Shown here in pieces: positions 46,320 to 57,624 of a DNA stretch of 64,000 nt (position 1 is the first letter of the stretch; every line of letters starts with the position of its first letter). The translations under genes were made by a program, and so were the position numbers. Below the pieces are notes generated by a model. That model was given only the letters and a program-made list of their open reading frames with translations, had not been told where the DNA came from and ran no database searches. The DNA comes from Aquilaria yunnanensis (lineage: Eukaryota > Streptophyta > Magnoliopsida > Malvales > Thymelaeaceae): NCBI GenBank assembly GCA_039654915.1, contig CM077596.1, positions 51,644,501 through 51,708,500 of the forward strand. Reading direction: 5' to 3'.

Positions 46320-47256
46320 CAAGGTCTGTGATCTCTTTGTTTGTCTCATCAAGAAGAATGTCAAATCCAGAGGAGAAAAATTACCAATCAAGTGTTTCGA
46401 CAATCGTCTTACCAATGGATTCCTTTACCCAATTCAGCAGTATTCAAATTATCAAACAATGTTTGAGTGGTAATAATTATTCTTCTTGGACCAAGAAGGT
46501 GGTATTGTGTTTTACAGGTCAAAGGAAGATGTCACATCTTACTGCAGATCCTCCTACTGACCAAAGTCAATTAGAAAATTAGCAAGCTGATGATGCACAA
46601 TTGTTGCACTTGCTCTTCGAGTCCATGGAACCTGAGGTGTCAGATTTATTCTCTCTTGTCGTCACCTGTAAGCAACCTTAGGATTATGCCAAACTCCTTT
46701 ACTTTAGTGATATGCTGCGTATGTATGATGTTTCTGTTGAGTTGTTTCATGCTAAATAGAAGGGAGTTTTACTGATTACTTTGCAAAGGTGAAACAGGGG
46801 TTTCAAGAGTTGAATGCTTTGCTACTTATTTCATCTGATTTCCAAGAGATGCATCGTCAGATAGAGCATATGATGATAATGGCTTTTTTGGCTGGACTAA
46901 AACCAGAGTTCGAACTAGTTTGTGTGCAGATCCTTGGGGGAGTGGAACTTCCTTCATTACCTGAAGTGCACTCCTAGCTTTTTCTTTCTCTTGCTAAGGA
47001 GAATCTGATGAATTACAATTCTGATCGGTCTATTCTTGCGGTTCAGTCTAGTTCACGAGTAAAGTCTGGCTTAAGTTAGAAGAGGTCTTGGAGATAGTCA
47101 TGAACAACGTAGTGGTCGTGGTGGCAGAGGTGGACGTGGCCAAGGTCCACATCCTCATTGCACATACTGCAAAAAATATGGTCATATTGAAGATAATTGT
47201 TGGGATAAGTACCCGTCATTGATGGCGTCAAAAAAGGACCCTTTTTCAACTATGGC
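46320..47256 (+). pseudogene. Copia 3 gag, decayed
   Basis: Relics of copia gag in several frames: the NNYSSWTKKVVLCF segment (46470), the LFESMEPEVSDLF segment (46614), MAFLAGLKPEFE (46878), and an Arg/Gly-rich linker before the zinc knuckle CTYCKKYGHIEDNC (47162-47203). In-frame stops lie at 46580, 46679, 46757 and 46975. Coding breaks at the Tat-like insertion after AFSTMASG-like residues at 47256. Confidence 0.8.
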
Positions 47257-47931
47257 CTCAGGGTAGCAATATATTTTTAGGAGTCACCACCAATCAGTTC
47301 TGCCTAGGTTGATTGGATACCTATTACGATCTATGAGAGATTCTAGGATCATTAGTAAGTTACGCTAAAATAACTTTATTATATCGCCCAAACATCAGTA
47401 TCATGGGAGTTCGATTTTATTGTTTTCCAAAATTTTTTCTTCATTGCCTAATCATTGATGAAATAGTTTTAATGAATTTTATTTAATTATATTTAATGTT
47501 CAATTTAATTCCAAACCATGAATCTTACCAAACCAACCAAATATGAAGTCTTAGATGTCCTTGAAATTCCGGGACTTTACCAAATCCACCGAGAATGTAA
47601 AAGGAATATCTTGCTCAAAACCATGAGTCTTATCAAATTAATTGGATTTGAACGAATAATCTGTCTTAGGATTTTATCAAATCCACCAAGGATAAATCCT
47701 TGAAGGTTTAGTAAATATTTTGCAATTTACCTTAATTTAATCTCTTTGTAATTTAAAAAAGCATAATTTAAATTATCTTGCATAACAAATAATTTTTATC
47801 AACTTTAGGATGTGAGGATTAAAATAAAAATCAAATTGTTCTAAAATTAAAAGAAAAAAATGGACAAAAAAAAGGATAAACTAATAAACATCATAACTTA
47901 TGTCCCTAAGGGAATTTAATAGTTACATTAA

Positions 47932-49041
47932 GGTAAAAGGGACAAATAAACCACTAATCTTTTCGCCTTAGCGTATATTACCCACTATAATTTTTTTATA
48001 GTTAAATCACCCATTAACGTTACCTTATCAGCGAATATTAGCCACTGTCGTTATGTTTGTCCAGTTGTATGATGATGTGGTAAATTTTGATGATATGGTG
48101 ACTAATAGGACTGTATACGTGGCAAGATTGTGTTCACATCATAAAAAAAAAAAAGAAGATAAAATACCTAACTTAACATCTAAACTTTTGTTCAAATCTA
48201 CAAATCCCCCATAACTTTGTTTCTTTTCTTGAACACCATCCTCTTCACTCTCTTCACCCAACAGTCGTTCCCCCGCCCTTGTTTCTTCTCGCCAGCGCCT
48301 GAATCAGCTCCTAAACCATAACTCTCAATCTAAATCAATTCAAAATAGCCATGAAAATTGATCTAAAAAAGCCACAACAATCGATTCACAAAATTGAGAC
48401 AAAGAAGCTACGAAACTCAATGATTTGGATGTGGACGGGTCCTGGCTAGCTTTGATTCTCCATTGTGCACCTGTCCTCTTTTTCGCCCAAGGGTAATTTG
48501 TCCAAGTGCCGGTATTCAATTTACCTATCCGGCGTTTTAATAGACCGATGGTGAAGGCAGCGGATTGAGAGAGGATAGACAAAAAGAAAGATGAGGCAAT
48601 AGCAAAAGCCAGAACAAATAGACAGGAGGGAGGCATTTCATCTCCTTCGCCGAATTAGCCGAATAGGGCAAACAATCTGAATTGGGTGATTAAAGAGAGG
48701 ATCATTCGAGCATTGAGGTTGAAGAGTGGAAGGATTTGGATCCAAGTGTTATTATTTTTAGTTTAGAAACCTTTGTGCATCATAAATATAGTTCAGGAAT
48801 ACATGTTATAATTTTCCCAAGATGATGTGGCTTTTTTATTCATAGAATTAATAGAATATTCTAAAAAAATGGAATATTCTCTCTATTATTCTTATGAGTG
48901 ACAAATTTGCCTACAGCTCAAAACAATAGTATTAGATTTCACTCAATCACAAAAAAAATTGGGTGATTTAACTGTAAAAAAACTATAGTTGGTAATATAT
49001 GTTGAGGTGAAAAGATCAGTGGTTTATTTGTTTTTTTTGCC
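47932..49041. mobile_element. Mutator-like element with possible captured sequence
   Basis: The 9 bp duplication TTACATTAA (47923-47931, 49043-49051) and inverted ends of about 90 bp (GG(T/C)AAAA...ACAAATAAACCACT, TTAAATCACCCA) fit a MULE. The partner LTR has the unoccupied site at about 56345 (CAGCTACATTAATGC). The core (about 48190-48760) is less AT-rich than the ends and has a 98-codon minus ORF. No transposase was seen, so it is non-autonomous, with Pack-MULE architecture. Confidence 0.85.
48340..48636 (-). CDS. 98-codon ORF inside the MULE, unrecognised
   Basis: It starts MPPSCLFVLAFAIASSFFLS (a hydrophobic stretch resembling a signal peptide) and continues with a basic segment (GLLKRRIGKLNTGTW) and a Ser-rich end. 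It may be a captured gene fragment rather than a real gene; no family is recognised. It reads into the MULE core from the right. Confidence 0.25.
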   Translation of the reverse strand: MPPSCLFVLAFAIASSFFLSILSQSAAFTIGLLKRRIGKLNTGTWTNYPWAKKRTGAQWRIKASQDPSTSKSLSFVASLSQFCESIVVAFLDQFSWLF

Positions 49042-49213
49042 ATTACATTAATGCATAACCAAACAAATAAATAGAGAATGAATAAAAAGAAAGTAACAAA
49101 AAGCTTGTTGTTGGTGCCTTTTCTGCAAAACAAAAGAAAGTTAGTCACTTAGATGAATGAAAAAAAATAAAAAAAAATGTAGGGACTAATCAGAAGTTAT
49201 GCCATTAAGAGAT

Positions 49214-49231
49214 GGTTGACTAGAGTCAACC
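49214..49231. other. 18 bp perfect palindrome in the LTR
   Basis: GGTTGACTAGAGTCAACC is a perfect dyad. The partner LTR keeps it with one change at 56523-56540. It could be a protein-binding site or hairpin. Confidence 0.7.
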
Positions 49232-50147
49232 GGATCCTAAAAACGGATCTTGCAGGTTGAGGAATTGGGTCTCCTTCGTTCTCTTCGATTTGTGCGATAA
49301 TCAACCGGTCAGGGGCAGCGGAGGGCGGAGCTCTGACAAATGATGACGGCAGCAGCTCGGGTCCGCTGATTTGGCAACGGCAACAACAGCCGGTTTGGAT
49401 GGGGGACGAGGATGCGATTTGGCGCGGCGGGGAGAAGCTGATTCTCCTTCTGGGAACAGTCGGCGGCAGCTCTAGTGGTGATGACAGTGTGGGATGGGGT
49501 CGGCGAGCAGGGGCACTGACGACGGAACTGGCGGTGGGCTGGCTGCTTGTGGCTGGAGGCTGGTGTCGAGCTTAGGGCTACTCCTTCCAGGGGTGGCGGC
49601 AGCATGCGGAAGAGTTTAGGGTTTCTAGGAAGATGGGTAGCGAGACCAGGTGTGAAACATGCAGTTTTACCTTTTCTTGAAAGCTTAGGTTTTCTGCAAT
49701 TTTTTCAGCCTTTTCTCCCATGTTTTGAGAAATGGTGAATTCGATTTATAGGAGCAGAGTTATAGGCGAGATTAATAAGATTTTAAGAGGTTATACCTCA
49801 TCCAAATCAAATCTGATAAAGTTAAATCTCTTATGATATTATCTAGTAAAAATATTAGTCGAAGTTCAGGAAAACTCTCAAACTACTAATTCAACCTCAA
49901 ATTTTATGTAAATCTTCAATTTCACCCAATACCTTCCTAATTTTTCATTTGAACCCAAAATTTTGTAAAATTTTCTAGATTTTCCTAGAACTTCATAAAC
50001 TTGTTGGATTTGACCCAAACTTTATGGATTTGGCAAATTTGCCCTAGAAGACCAAATTGCCCTTGGAAAGAAAAATGCCCCTTAACCTAAATTTTTTAGC
50101 CTCAAACTAAACAAAAGTTAGTGTCTAGGCAAAATTGGGTGTCAACA

Positions 50148-50162
50148 GCTACCTCCTTTGCA
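50148..50162 (-). other. Polypurine tract of the nested Tat-like element
   Basis: The minus strand reads GCAAAGGAGGTAGC directly before TGTTGACACCC, paralleling 2047-2059 of the first element. Confidence 0.75.
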
Positions 50163-50214
50163 TGTTTCATTAAATATGATGCAAGCAAAACTGTTACCAG
50201 ATTTTTTCCGCCCT

Positions 50215-50680
50215 TTCGTTGGGACAATAAGAACCTTCCCATTGTCAACAACCTTAAGGAGAAAAACATTTTTCTCCTCCTTTTTGAGGTTAATGACCAT
50301 TTGTTATTACCTCTACAATAGAAACCCTTCTATCATTTAAAAATTTAAAGAGAAAAACTCTTTCCTCCTTGTCTATTAGGCCGAGGAACTTTCCTTGCCT
50401 TTTTGAATAGTAACCTTGCTATTGTTAGGAAAAAAATCCTAAGAAGAAGAAAATTTTTTCTTTATGATGTTAAGGAACCTTCCTTATTACTTCTACAATA
50501 GGAACCTTCCTATCGTCTAAGAATCTAAGAAGAAAAACACTTTACTCCTTGTCTACCAGGCCTAGAAACTTTCTTGACCTTTTGCAATAAGAACCTTCCT
50601 ATTGTTTCCAAACCTAAGAGGAACTTTCCTCCTTTATTACCCTTTTGAATAGGAACCTTCATATTGTTGCATGGAAGGGA
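50215..50680 (-). repeat. About 90 bp tandem repeats with the ACGATAGGA hairpin
   Basis: Inverted repeats recur at about 50223, 50314, 50405, 50495, 50584 and 50647. On the element's sense (minus) strand the copy at 50495-50516 reads ACGATAGGA AGGT TCCTATTGT, the same core as the array at 651-1930. Confidence 0.8.
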
Positions 50681-50739
50681 GAAACTCTTCTCACATTCCG
50701 TTTATCTTTGGTAGACAACCTTCACTTACTATGATTTAA

Positions 50740-51240
50740 GAGATAGACAACCCTTTCTTTACCACCTCTAGTTGCCTTTACGGTAGAGAACTCTGTTTCT
50801 TAACCATCTCTAAATTCCTTTGAGGTAGAACACCTTGACTTTTTACCACATCTGATGACCCCTGAGATAGAGAACCATATCTCTTTACCACCTCTAAATT
50901 CTTTTGAAGTAAATCATTCTGACTCTTTACCACCTCTAATATCTTTTAAGATAGAGCACTCTGACTCTTACCACATTTTATTACCTTTGAGGTAGGTAAC
51001 ACTGTCCTTTTACCACCTCTAAATTTCTTTGAGATAGAGCACTCTGACTCTTTACCACCTTTGATGATCCTTGAGGTAGAGAATCATGTCTCTTTACCAT
51101 TTCTAAATTCCTTTAAGGTAGAACACTCTGACTCTTTGTCACCTTTAATAACCCTTGAGATAAAGAACCATGTCTCTTTACCACCTTTAAATTCCATTGA
51201 GCTAGAGAGCCATGTCTCTTTAAAACCTTGATTTAACCCA
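50740..51240. repeat. About 60 bp tandem repeats (TTTACCACCTCTAAATTCCT)
   Basis: Degenerate units with TTTACCACCTCTAAATTC and GAGGTAGA(G)CA, containing opposed CACCTC and GAGGT words that could pair. Non-coding interior of the Tat-like element. Confidence 0.8.
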
Positions 51241-51735
51241 TGTTATAAGAAAAAGAATTACTTTGCCTTTCAAGACTTGGTTTAGCCTTGTAGTGGATGT
51301 GACAAGGTAGAGAAACCTTTATCATTTAAAACCTCGATTTGACCTAAATTATAAGGAAGAAAATTATTTTCTCTTTGAAACCTCGGTTTAGCTTTCCTTT
51401 AAATGTGACGAGGTAGAGAAACTTTTCTTATTTAAAACCTCGATTTGACTTAAGTTACGAGGAAGATAATTAATTTCTCTTTAGAATCTCGGTTTAGCCT
51501 TCTTTTAAACATGACGAGGTAGAAAAATTCTTCTTATTTAAAACTTGATTTGACTCAAGTTGCAAGGAGCAGAATTACTTTTTCTTTGAAACCTCGGTTT
51601 AGCTTTCCTTTAAATATGATGACGTAGAGAAAATTTTCTCATTTAAAACCTCAGTTTGACCCTAGTTACAAAGAAGAGAATTACCTTCTCTTTAAAACCT
51701 CGGTTGTACCTTGTAGTGATATTAAGGAACCTTCA
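51225..51735. repeat. About 110-115 bp tandem repeats (AAAACCTCGATTTGAC)
   Basis: Four to five units alternate AAAACCTCGATTTGACCTAA and GAAACCTCGGTTTAGC, with GACGAGGTAGAGAAA. The CCTCG and CGAGG words are again inverse. Confidence 0.8.
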
Positions 51736-51759
51736 TTATTATCTCAAACAAAAACTTCC

Positions 51760-52195
51760 AAGAAAACAACCGATCTTAGAATAATTCCATCAAAAGTGTG
51801 AATTTCAAAATAGGTGAATCTGAAACTTGAAATCTTACAAAATGATTGAATTTCAATAATGCCAACGATTTCACAAAATGGGTTAATCTTAAGAGTGGGA
51901 AATCCCAAAAAATGAGTGAATTTCAAGAAAGCTAAAGATCCCATAAAATGAGTAAATCTTAAAAATGAGAAATTTCACAAAATGAGTTAATTTTAAAAAG
52001 GTCAAAGATTTCATAAAATGTGTGAATCTTGAAAGTGAGAAATTCTATAAAATGTGTTAATTTTAAAAAGATGACGAATCCACAAAATGAATGAAGTTTT
52101 GAAAGTGAGAAATTTCACAAAATAAGTGAATTTAAAAAAAACCTAAGATTCTACAAAATGAGTAAATCTTAAAAGTGAGAAACTGTAGACAAAAA
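51760..52195. repeat. Short repeats of AAAATGAGTGAATCTTAAAA type
   Basis: About 60 bp degenerate units with CACAAAATGAGTGAAT and AAAGTGAGAAATT. Non-coding. Confidence 0.7.
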
Positions 52196-53024
52196 AACTT
52201 GTCATACAAGAAACCTTAACCCCTGAGAGTTGAAAATGTTTTGAGATACCTTAAAAAAAATACCTTGAGAATATCTCAAAATGAGCTTTGAGAAAAACAA
52301 TACCTTAATAGAATAACTTCTCAAACATGTCTTTATGATGAGGATTATTTTGGAAAATGGTATGACAACCCACGAATGTCAACCCTTAAATGTGCCCCCC
52401 AAGTATAAAAATAAGCCATGATTTCTTTTGGAGTGAAAAACTTACCTCAACTTTGATCCCGAAAGCTCCTAATTGAATGTCAATGTTGGCATCCTTAGGA
52501 CTCTTAGGAGATTCCTTCTCAAAAATCCTTGTGGATATTTCCTAAACTTGCTTTCATGAGACCTATCTTCAAAACTATTTCAAACGAATATGATGAATGG
52601 CTTATGACCTCGACAAGTGAAATACATAGATTTTATGAACTCTAAGATGCATGAGAGGGGAGTATCTTCCATCTTGACTTAAATTACTTTGCTCTTATGA
52701 ATTCTCTTTCTTGAAACTGTTCCTTAAAAAATGTGCGTCTCCCTTGCTTTTTCCTATGTGAATTGCATGAATTGCACGCGAAAGGTCAAAGTATATCTTG
52801 AGTCGATTACTCAAAAATGCCTCTCATTGATTATGACACTGCCTCTCTTTCAAATGGATGATAGTTGGTCAATTATGCCCTATGAAATCAAATATTCTTA
52901 AAGAGATATTCAAGCTAACTCTCCTTTTTTAATCTAGACACATTAAAGAATAATTGTATTTCCCTAAAAAGACTATAATCAATTTGCAGAGTTCAACAAA
53001 ATAACTTACGGCCTTTGTATTTGA
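52196..53024. other. Interior of the Tat-like element, nothing recognised
   Basis: No coding region or clear repeat. Confidence 0.5.
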
Positions 53025-53027
53025 TTA

Positions 53028-53369
53028 CACCCAATTAGTTTTAACTTAAGTCAATTGACTAAAAAATGACTTATTTTTATTTTTACATCTTTTTTATCCA
53101 AAACTAATGTTAATTAAAAGCCAATATTATGTAGCTACAATAATCAATTAAAAATGTAATTTTTATAATCTTATTGAATTTTTATGAATTTTTCTAGTTT
53201 AAGGCATTAAAAAAGAAAAAATCATAAAAATTTAACAATATCATAAAAATTACTTTCAAATGGATTATTACATCTACATAATATTTGCTTTTAAATGAAA
53301 TTATTTTTAAGCTAAAAAGATGTAAAAGTAAAAATAAGTTATTTGACTTAAGTTAAAACAAATTGGCTC
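53028..53369. mobile_element. Tourist-like (PIF/Harbinger) MITE
   Basis: Ends CACCCAATTAGTTTTAACTT and the inverse of GAGCCAATTTGTTTTAACTT. The inverted match continues, with gaps, through most of the 342 bp element. TTA flanks both ends (53025-53027, 53370-53372), the PIF/Harbinger duplication. Confidence 0.85.
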
Positions 53370-53640
53370 TTAAATGTTCTATTATTCTTTCCATTTCCAA
53401 CTCAAAGATGCAAAACACACAAGTTAAAAGGGTAGAAATAGGTTTTAGAATGATAGCCTTTTAAATGGATGAGGATTATATCAAAAGGAAAGTGTTAGGT
53501 TAAGGAAAGTTAAGTTTGAATGGTGTGAAAGAAGTGTTTTTTAATGCCACCTGTGAGTAGATCTGATTACCTTGAAAAACTCAACAGCAACAACCTTAAA
53601 TCCACCGCCTTTTTCAAAAAGTTAGACTCTATCTGTTGCT

Positions 53641-53658
53641 CCCCCCCCCCCCCCCCCC
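53641..53658. repeat. C18 homopolymer
   Basis: Eighteen consecutive C on the plus strand inside the Tat-like interior; length may be unreliable in any assembly. Confidence 0.9.
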
Positions 53659-55684
53659 AAACTATAGAAATCTATATGTAAGCTTGTTAAGAAGGTTATC
53701 TTTATTTTCTAAACTGTCTTTATAGGTTTTCAGTTTAGAATCCTTAGCTCACTTTTTCTTTTCTTTTCTTTTCATTCCTTTTCTTTGCTCTAACTTTTGG
53801 CTAGGCTGTGTTGGAGATTAACAATCTAGCAAGCCCTTATCTTTTTTTTTTTTCTTTTTGTGAGCTACAGTTTTGATAACTTGGGGGCATGCGATAGAAG
53901 AACCTTTATGATGTGCTTAATAACTTCCCTTGCAGTGTTTGCATGAAACATTCCTTAAATAAGATGACTTAATGACATTTATAGTTCACCTTGCTCTTGA
54001 TAATTTTTTTCCTTTGAATTTGCCTTTTTTGCACTTCATTCCTATTTAATTTTGAAGGAGTTTTCTTTTTCTTTTTTTTTTTTTAGGAATTGCGAACATT
54101 TTCTGTTTGAGTAATTATGAAATTACACTCGAGCCATTTAATGCAATAAGAACTATGTTTTTCCAAAATCTAGTAAAAAAACCTCTTGTACCTAGGTTGA
54201 GGTACCCTATCCTTATAAAAGCTAAGGTGTCATATCTGAAATCTTTCTCTCTATACTTAGTAGCATTTTTGAAGTCACAACTATCGAACTTTCATTTTCA
54301 CCCACGAGCAGCATTGTCACATTTGTGTTCATTTATGAAAGAAATTACAATGGTGAGAGGGGTGAAATGGTGTAAAATGTGGGTTTTTATTGAAAGGCAG
54401 TGAAATGTACATGTTACATCTTTTTATTGTAAAAAAAAAAAGAATAACATATGTCCATTTAAAAAATACTACACCCTAGATTCTGGACTAAATCTAAGAG
54501 AGTTTTACTATTAAGTTACTTTGGCAAGATCTCAAAAATATAAGTCCACTTGAAGGATTCTCTGTCATTCATAAATGTGTGTAGACCTTGAGGTTGGATC
54601 TAGCTTAAAAATTCTTTTCGAAGAGATGCCTTTTCTGTCCACAAAAAAAGGCATAAAAACTTCCCTTATCCAAGAATTGCATGAGGTTTCCCTGAAGATT
54701 GTGTTTGCCTTGCTTAATGTCAGTTATGGATGCCCCAACTTGGGATGAAACTTTTTGCACCTTAAATGAAGTGATCATTTCATAGTATGAATGCATGAAA
54801 GTGATAATTGATGTATGCATGCAAGGAATGAGCTTGATTATCTACTACCATGAAACTTCAAAACTTGTTGTTGACAAGAAAGTTAAGAGTGAGTATAGCT
54901 TGATATATGATTTTGATGCATAAAAAAAAATTTGCTTAAGAAAACAAAAGAACAAGAAAAGAGTAGTAACAAGTTAGAAAACAATTAATACAACATATAA
55001 GCTGAAATAAGAAGAAAAATTAAAACCATGAAAAAGAAAAAAAACATAAAGAGAAGAAGTTATTAAAGCAAAAATAAGCCAACAAACTAACAAAAATGGC
55101 CTAACAACAACTTGCCAATGACAAAAAGGGTTAGTAACATTGATATAATAACATATGATAATAACATAGGAATTATAACCTAGAACAAGTTATGAAAACA
55201 AGGAAGCAAATTAACTGAGCAATATGTGTCTTGTTATGAAAATCTTAGTGGATGGGTCTACAGTCACTATATGCATAGGTGGTTTTTTTTTAGAGAAAAT
55301 GTTATGGATTGGTTCTCAAATCCCTCTTTCTAATCTTATCGGACTAGAAAAGACCCAATTCTTCACCCACAAGGGTTATGTGAGGAAGGATTAATTCGAG
55401 CTGTAGCTTTCATGATCCCATGGAGTGACTATCGTCACATTGGGCAACATTACTTACTGCTACGGATTAGAGAAAGTGTGGAGAGTATTGCCTCACACGA
55501 CTAGCCTAACCTGTGTGTTTTGCAAACTTTTGGTTGAAATGAGCCTGAGTATTGAGCTCGTTATGCATGTCAAAGTGTATGTGTTAAAACCTATGAAAAT
55601 AAAAACACAATACATCAAATCAATAGTTAAGAAACAAATAAATAAAGGAAGACAAAAATCGAACCCCTTTTTTATGGCTAGACT
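53659..55684. other. Interior of the Tat-like element, no coding supported
   Basis: This is where gag-pol would begin on the minus strand in an autonomous element. Only short, featureless ORFs are present. Poly-A/T runs at 53850 and 54430. Confidence 0.5.
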
Positions 55685-55707
55685 CATCCCCAGCGGAGTC
55701 ATCAAGT

Positions 55708-57619
55708 TGTAGCAACATGTTTTTAGGAGTTGCTACCAATCAATTTCGCGTAGGTCGATTGGATTCCTGTTATGGTCTACAAGTGATTCTAGGATCATGA
55801 GTCGATTACACTAAAATAACATTATTATAGTGCCCAAATATCGATACCATGGGAGTTTGATTTTATCCTTTTCAAAAATTTTTGATTCCTTCCCTAATCA
55901 TTGATGAAATAGTTTTAATTAATTTTATTTAATTATTTTTAATTTTCAATTTAATTCAAAACCATGAATCTTACTAAGCCAATCAGATATGAAATCCTAG
56001 GTATCTTTGAAATTCAAGGATTTTACCAAATCTACCAATAATTTGAAGGGAACATCTAGTTCAAAATCGTTAGTCTTAGCAGATCAATTTGATTCGAACG
56101 ACTAATCCGTGTCGTGATTTTATCAAATCCATCAATGGCAGATCCTTGAAAGTTTAGTAAATATCTTGCAATTTACCTTAATTTAATCTCTTTGTAATTT
56201 CTAGAAAAACATAATTTAAATTATCTAGCATAACAAATAATTTTTATCAACTTTAGGATACAAGGATTAAAATAAAAATTAAATTGTTCTAAAATTAAAA
56301 CAAAAAAAAATATAATAAACATCCTAACTTATGTCCTTATGGGCATTTAACAGCTACATTAATGCATGACCGAATAAACAAATAGAGGATGAATAAAAAA
56401 AAAGTAACAAAAAGCTTGCTGTTTGTGCCATTTCTGTAAAATAAAAGAAAGTAGTGACTTAGACGAATGAAAAAAAATAAAAAAAATATGAGGAATAATC
56501 AGGAGCTATGCCATAAAGAGATGGTTGACTAGAGTCAATCGGATCCTAAAAACGGGTATTGCAGGTTGAGAAACTAGGTCTCCTTCATTCTCTTCGATTC
56601 GTTCGATAATCAACCGGTCAAGGGCAGCGCAGGGCGGAGATCTGACAGACAGCACCGGCGGCAACTCGTGTCCGCCGATTTGGCGATGGGAACAGCGGTC
56701 GGTGCAGATGCGGGACAAGGATGCAATTTGGTGCGGCGGGGAGAGCCTGATTCTCCTCCTGGGAACCGTCAGCGGCAGCTGTAGTGGTGATGACAGTGTG
56801 GACTGAGGTTGTCGAATGGGGGCACTGACGACGGACCTGCCGACGGGCTGGCGCTGTGTGGCTGGAACCTGTCGTCAGGCATAGGAGTACTACTTCAAGG
56901 AATGGCGGTAGCAGACCGAAGATTTATGGTTTTCTCCAATTTTTTTACCCTTTTCTCCTTTTTTTTTCTCTCAAAATGGTAACTTCTATATATAAGAACA
57001 GAGTTATAAGCGAAATTAATAAGGTTTTAAGAGGTTAACCCTCCTCCAAATAAAATATTATAAAGTTTAAAGCTCGGATGATATTATCCGTAGAAATATT
57101 AGTCCAAGTTCAGGAAAATTCTTAAACTGTTTATTTGATCCTAAATTTTATGTAAATTTTTAATTTCACCCAATACTTCATTATGTCATCATTTGAGCCT
57201 AAAATTTTGTAAAATTTTTCAGATTTTCCTAGAACTTTATGAACTTGCCAGATTTACCTAAAACTTTATAAAATTCACATATTTGCCCCATAATTTTCAA
57301 TTTTACGTATAACTTCTTAAAACCTTCAATTCACACCCAAACTCTTCCTTCCCCCCAAATTACCTCCAAAAGACCTCTAGAACCCAAAATTAGCACATAA
57401 ACTAAATCAATTCTTATTTCTACCCTAGATGACCATTCTAAATTCCTAAAAATTCATAACATGACATAATCTAAATGCAGCTGATCCTACCAACTTCCTA
57501 AGCTATAGAATGATAAAAAAAGACCAAATTACCCTTAAAAAGAAAAATGCCCTTTAAACTAAATTTTCTAACCTAAAACTAAATAAAATTTAGTATCCGA
57601 AAAAAATTGGGTGTCAACA
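55708..57619 (-). repeat. 5' LTR of the nested Tat-like element
   Basis: 1912 bp. The minus strand starts TGTTGACACCC (57619) and ends GTTGCTACA (55708). It is the intact partner and shows the empty MULE site. A TATATA word at 56987-56994 and a GC-rich stretch (56560-56860) mirror the left LTR. Confidence 0.88.
56986..56995 (-). promoter_or_regulatory. Possible TATA box of the 5' LTR
   Basis: The minus strand reads CTTATATATAGA upstream of the GC-rich leader. The equivalent place in the 3' LTR reads CTATAAATCG (49741-49750). Confidence 0.4.
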
Positions 57620-57624
57620 CTCAC

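Larger units (their letters stand above)
47262..50147 (-). repeat. 3' LTR of the nested Tat-like element
   Basis: Carries an 1110 bp MULE (47932-49041) that is absent from the partner LTR. It lacks about 230 bp present at roughly 57270-57515 of the partner. Without these changes both LTRs align end to end. GC-rich 5'UTR-like sequence (49290-49610) holds only a low-complexity minus-strand ORF. Confidence 0.88.
47262..57619 (-). mobile_element. Non-autonomous Tat/Ogre-like LTR retrotransposon inside copia 3
   Basis: Minus orientation. The 3' LTR is 47262-50147 and the 5' LTR 55708-57619; sense-strand ends are TGTTGACACCC and GTTGCTACA. The tRNA-type motif GATGACTCCGCTGGGGAT (minus strand of about 55685-55703) sits just inside the 5' LTR. 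The tract GCAAAGGAGGTAGC (minus, 50148-50162) sits at the 3' LTR. Flanks are CTCAG (47257-47261) and CTCAC (57620-57624), 4 of 5. The 5.5 kb interior has tandem arrays but no recognisable gag or pol, so it must have been moved by proteins of a relative. It splits copia 3 between zinc knuckle and protease. Confidence 0.88.

Noticed and set aside
49309..49605. 98-codon Pro/Ala-rich minus ORF in the Tat-like LTR
   Set aside because: The partner LTR (56560-56860) does not preserve the frame; likely GC-rich leader sequence.
53641..53658. C18 run as a possible regulatory i-motif
   Set aside because: A single homopolymer without further C-tracts; more likely slippage or an assembly artefact.
54107..54403. 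98-codon plus ORF in the Tat-like interior
   Set aside because: No domain, antisense to the element, and surrounded by non-coding repeats; likely chance.
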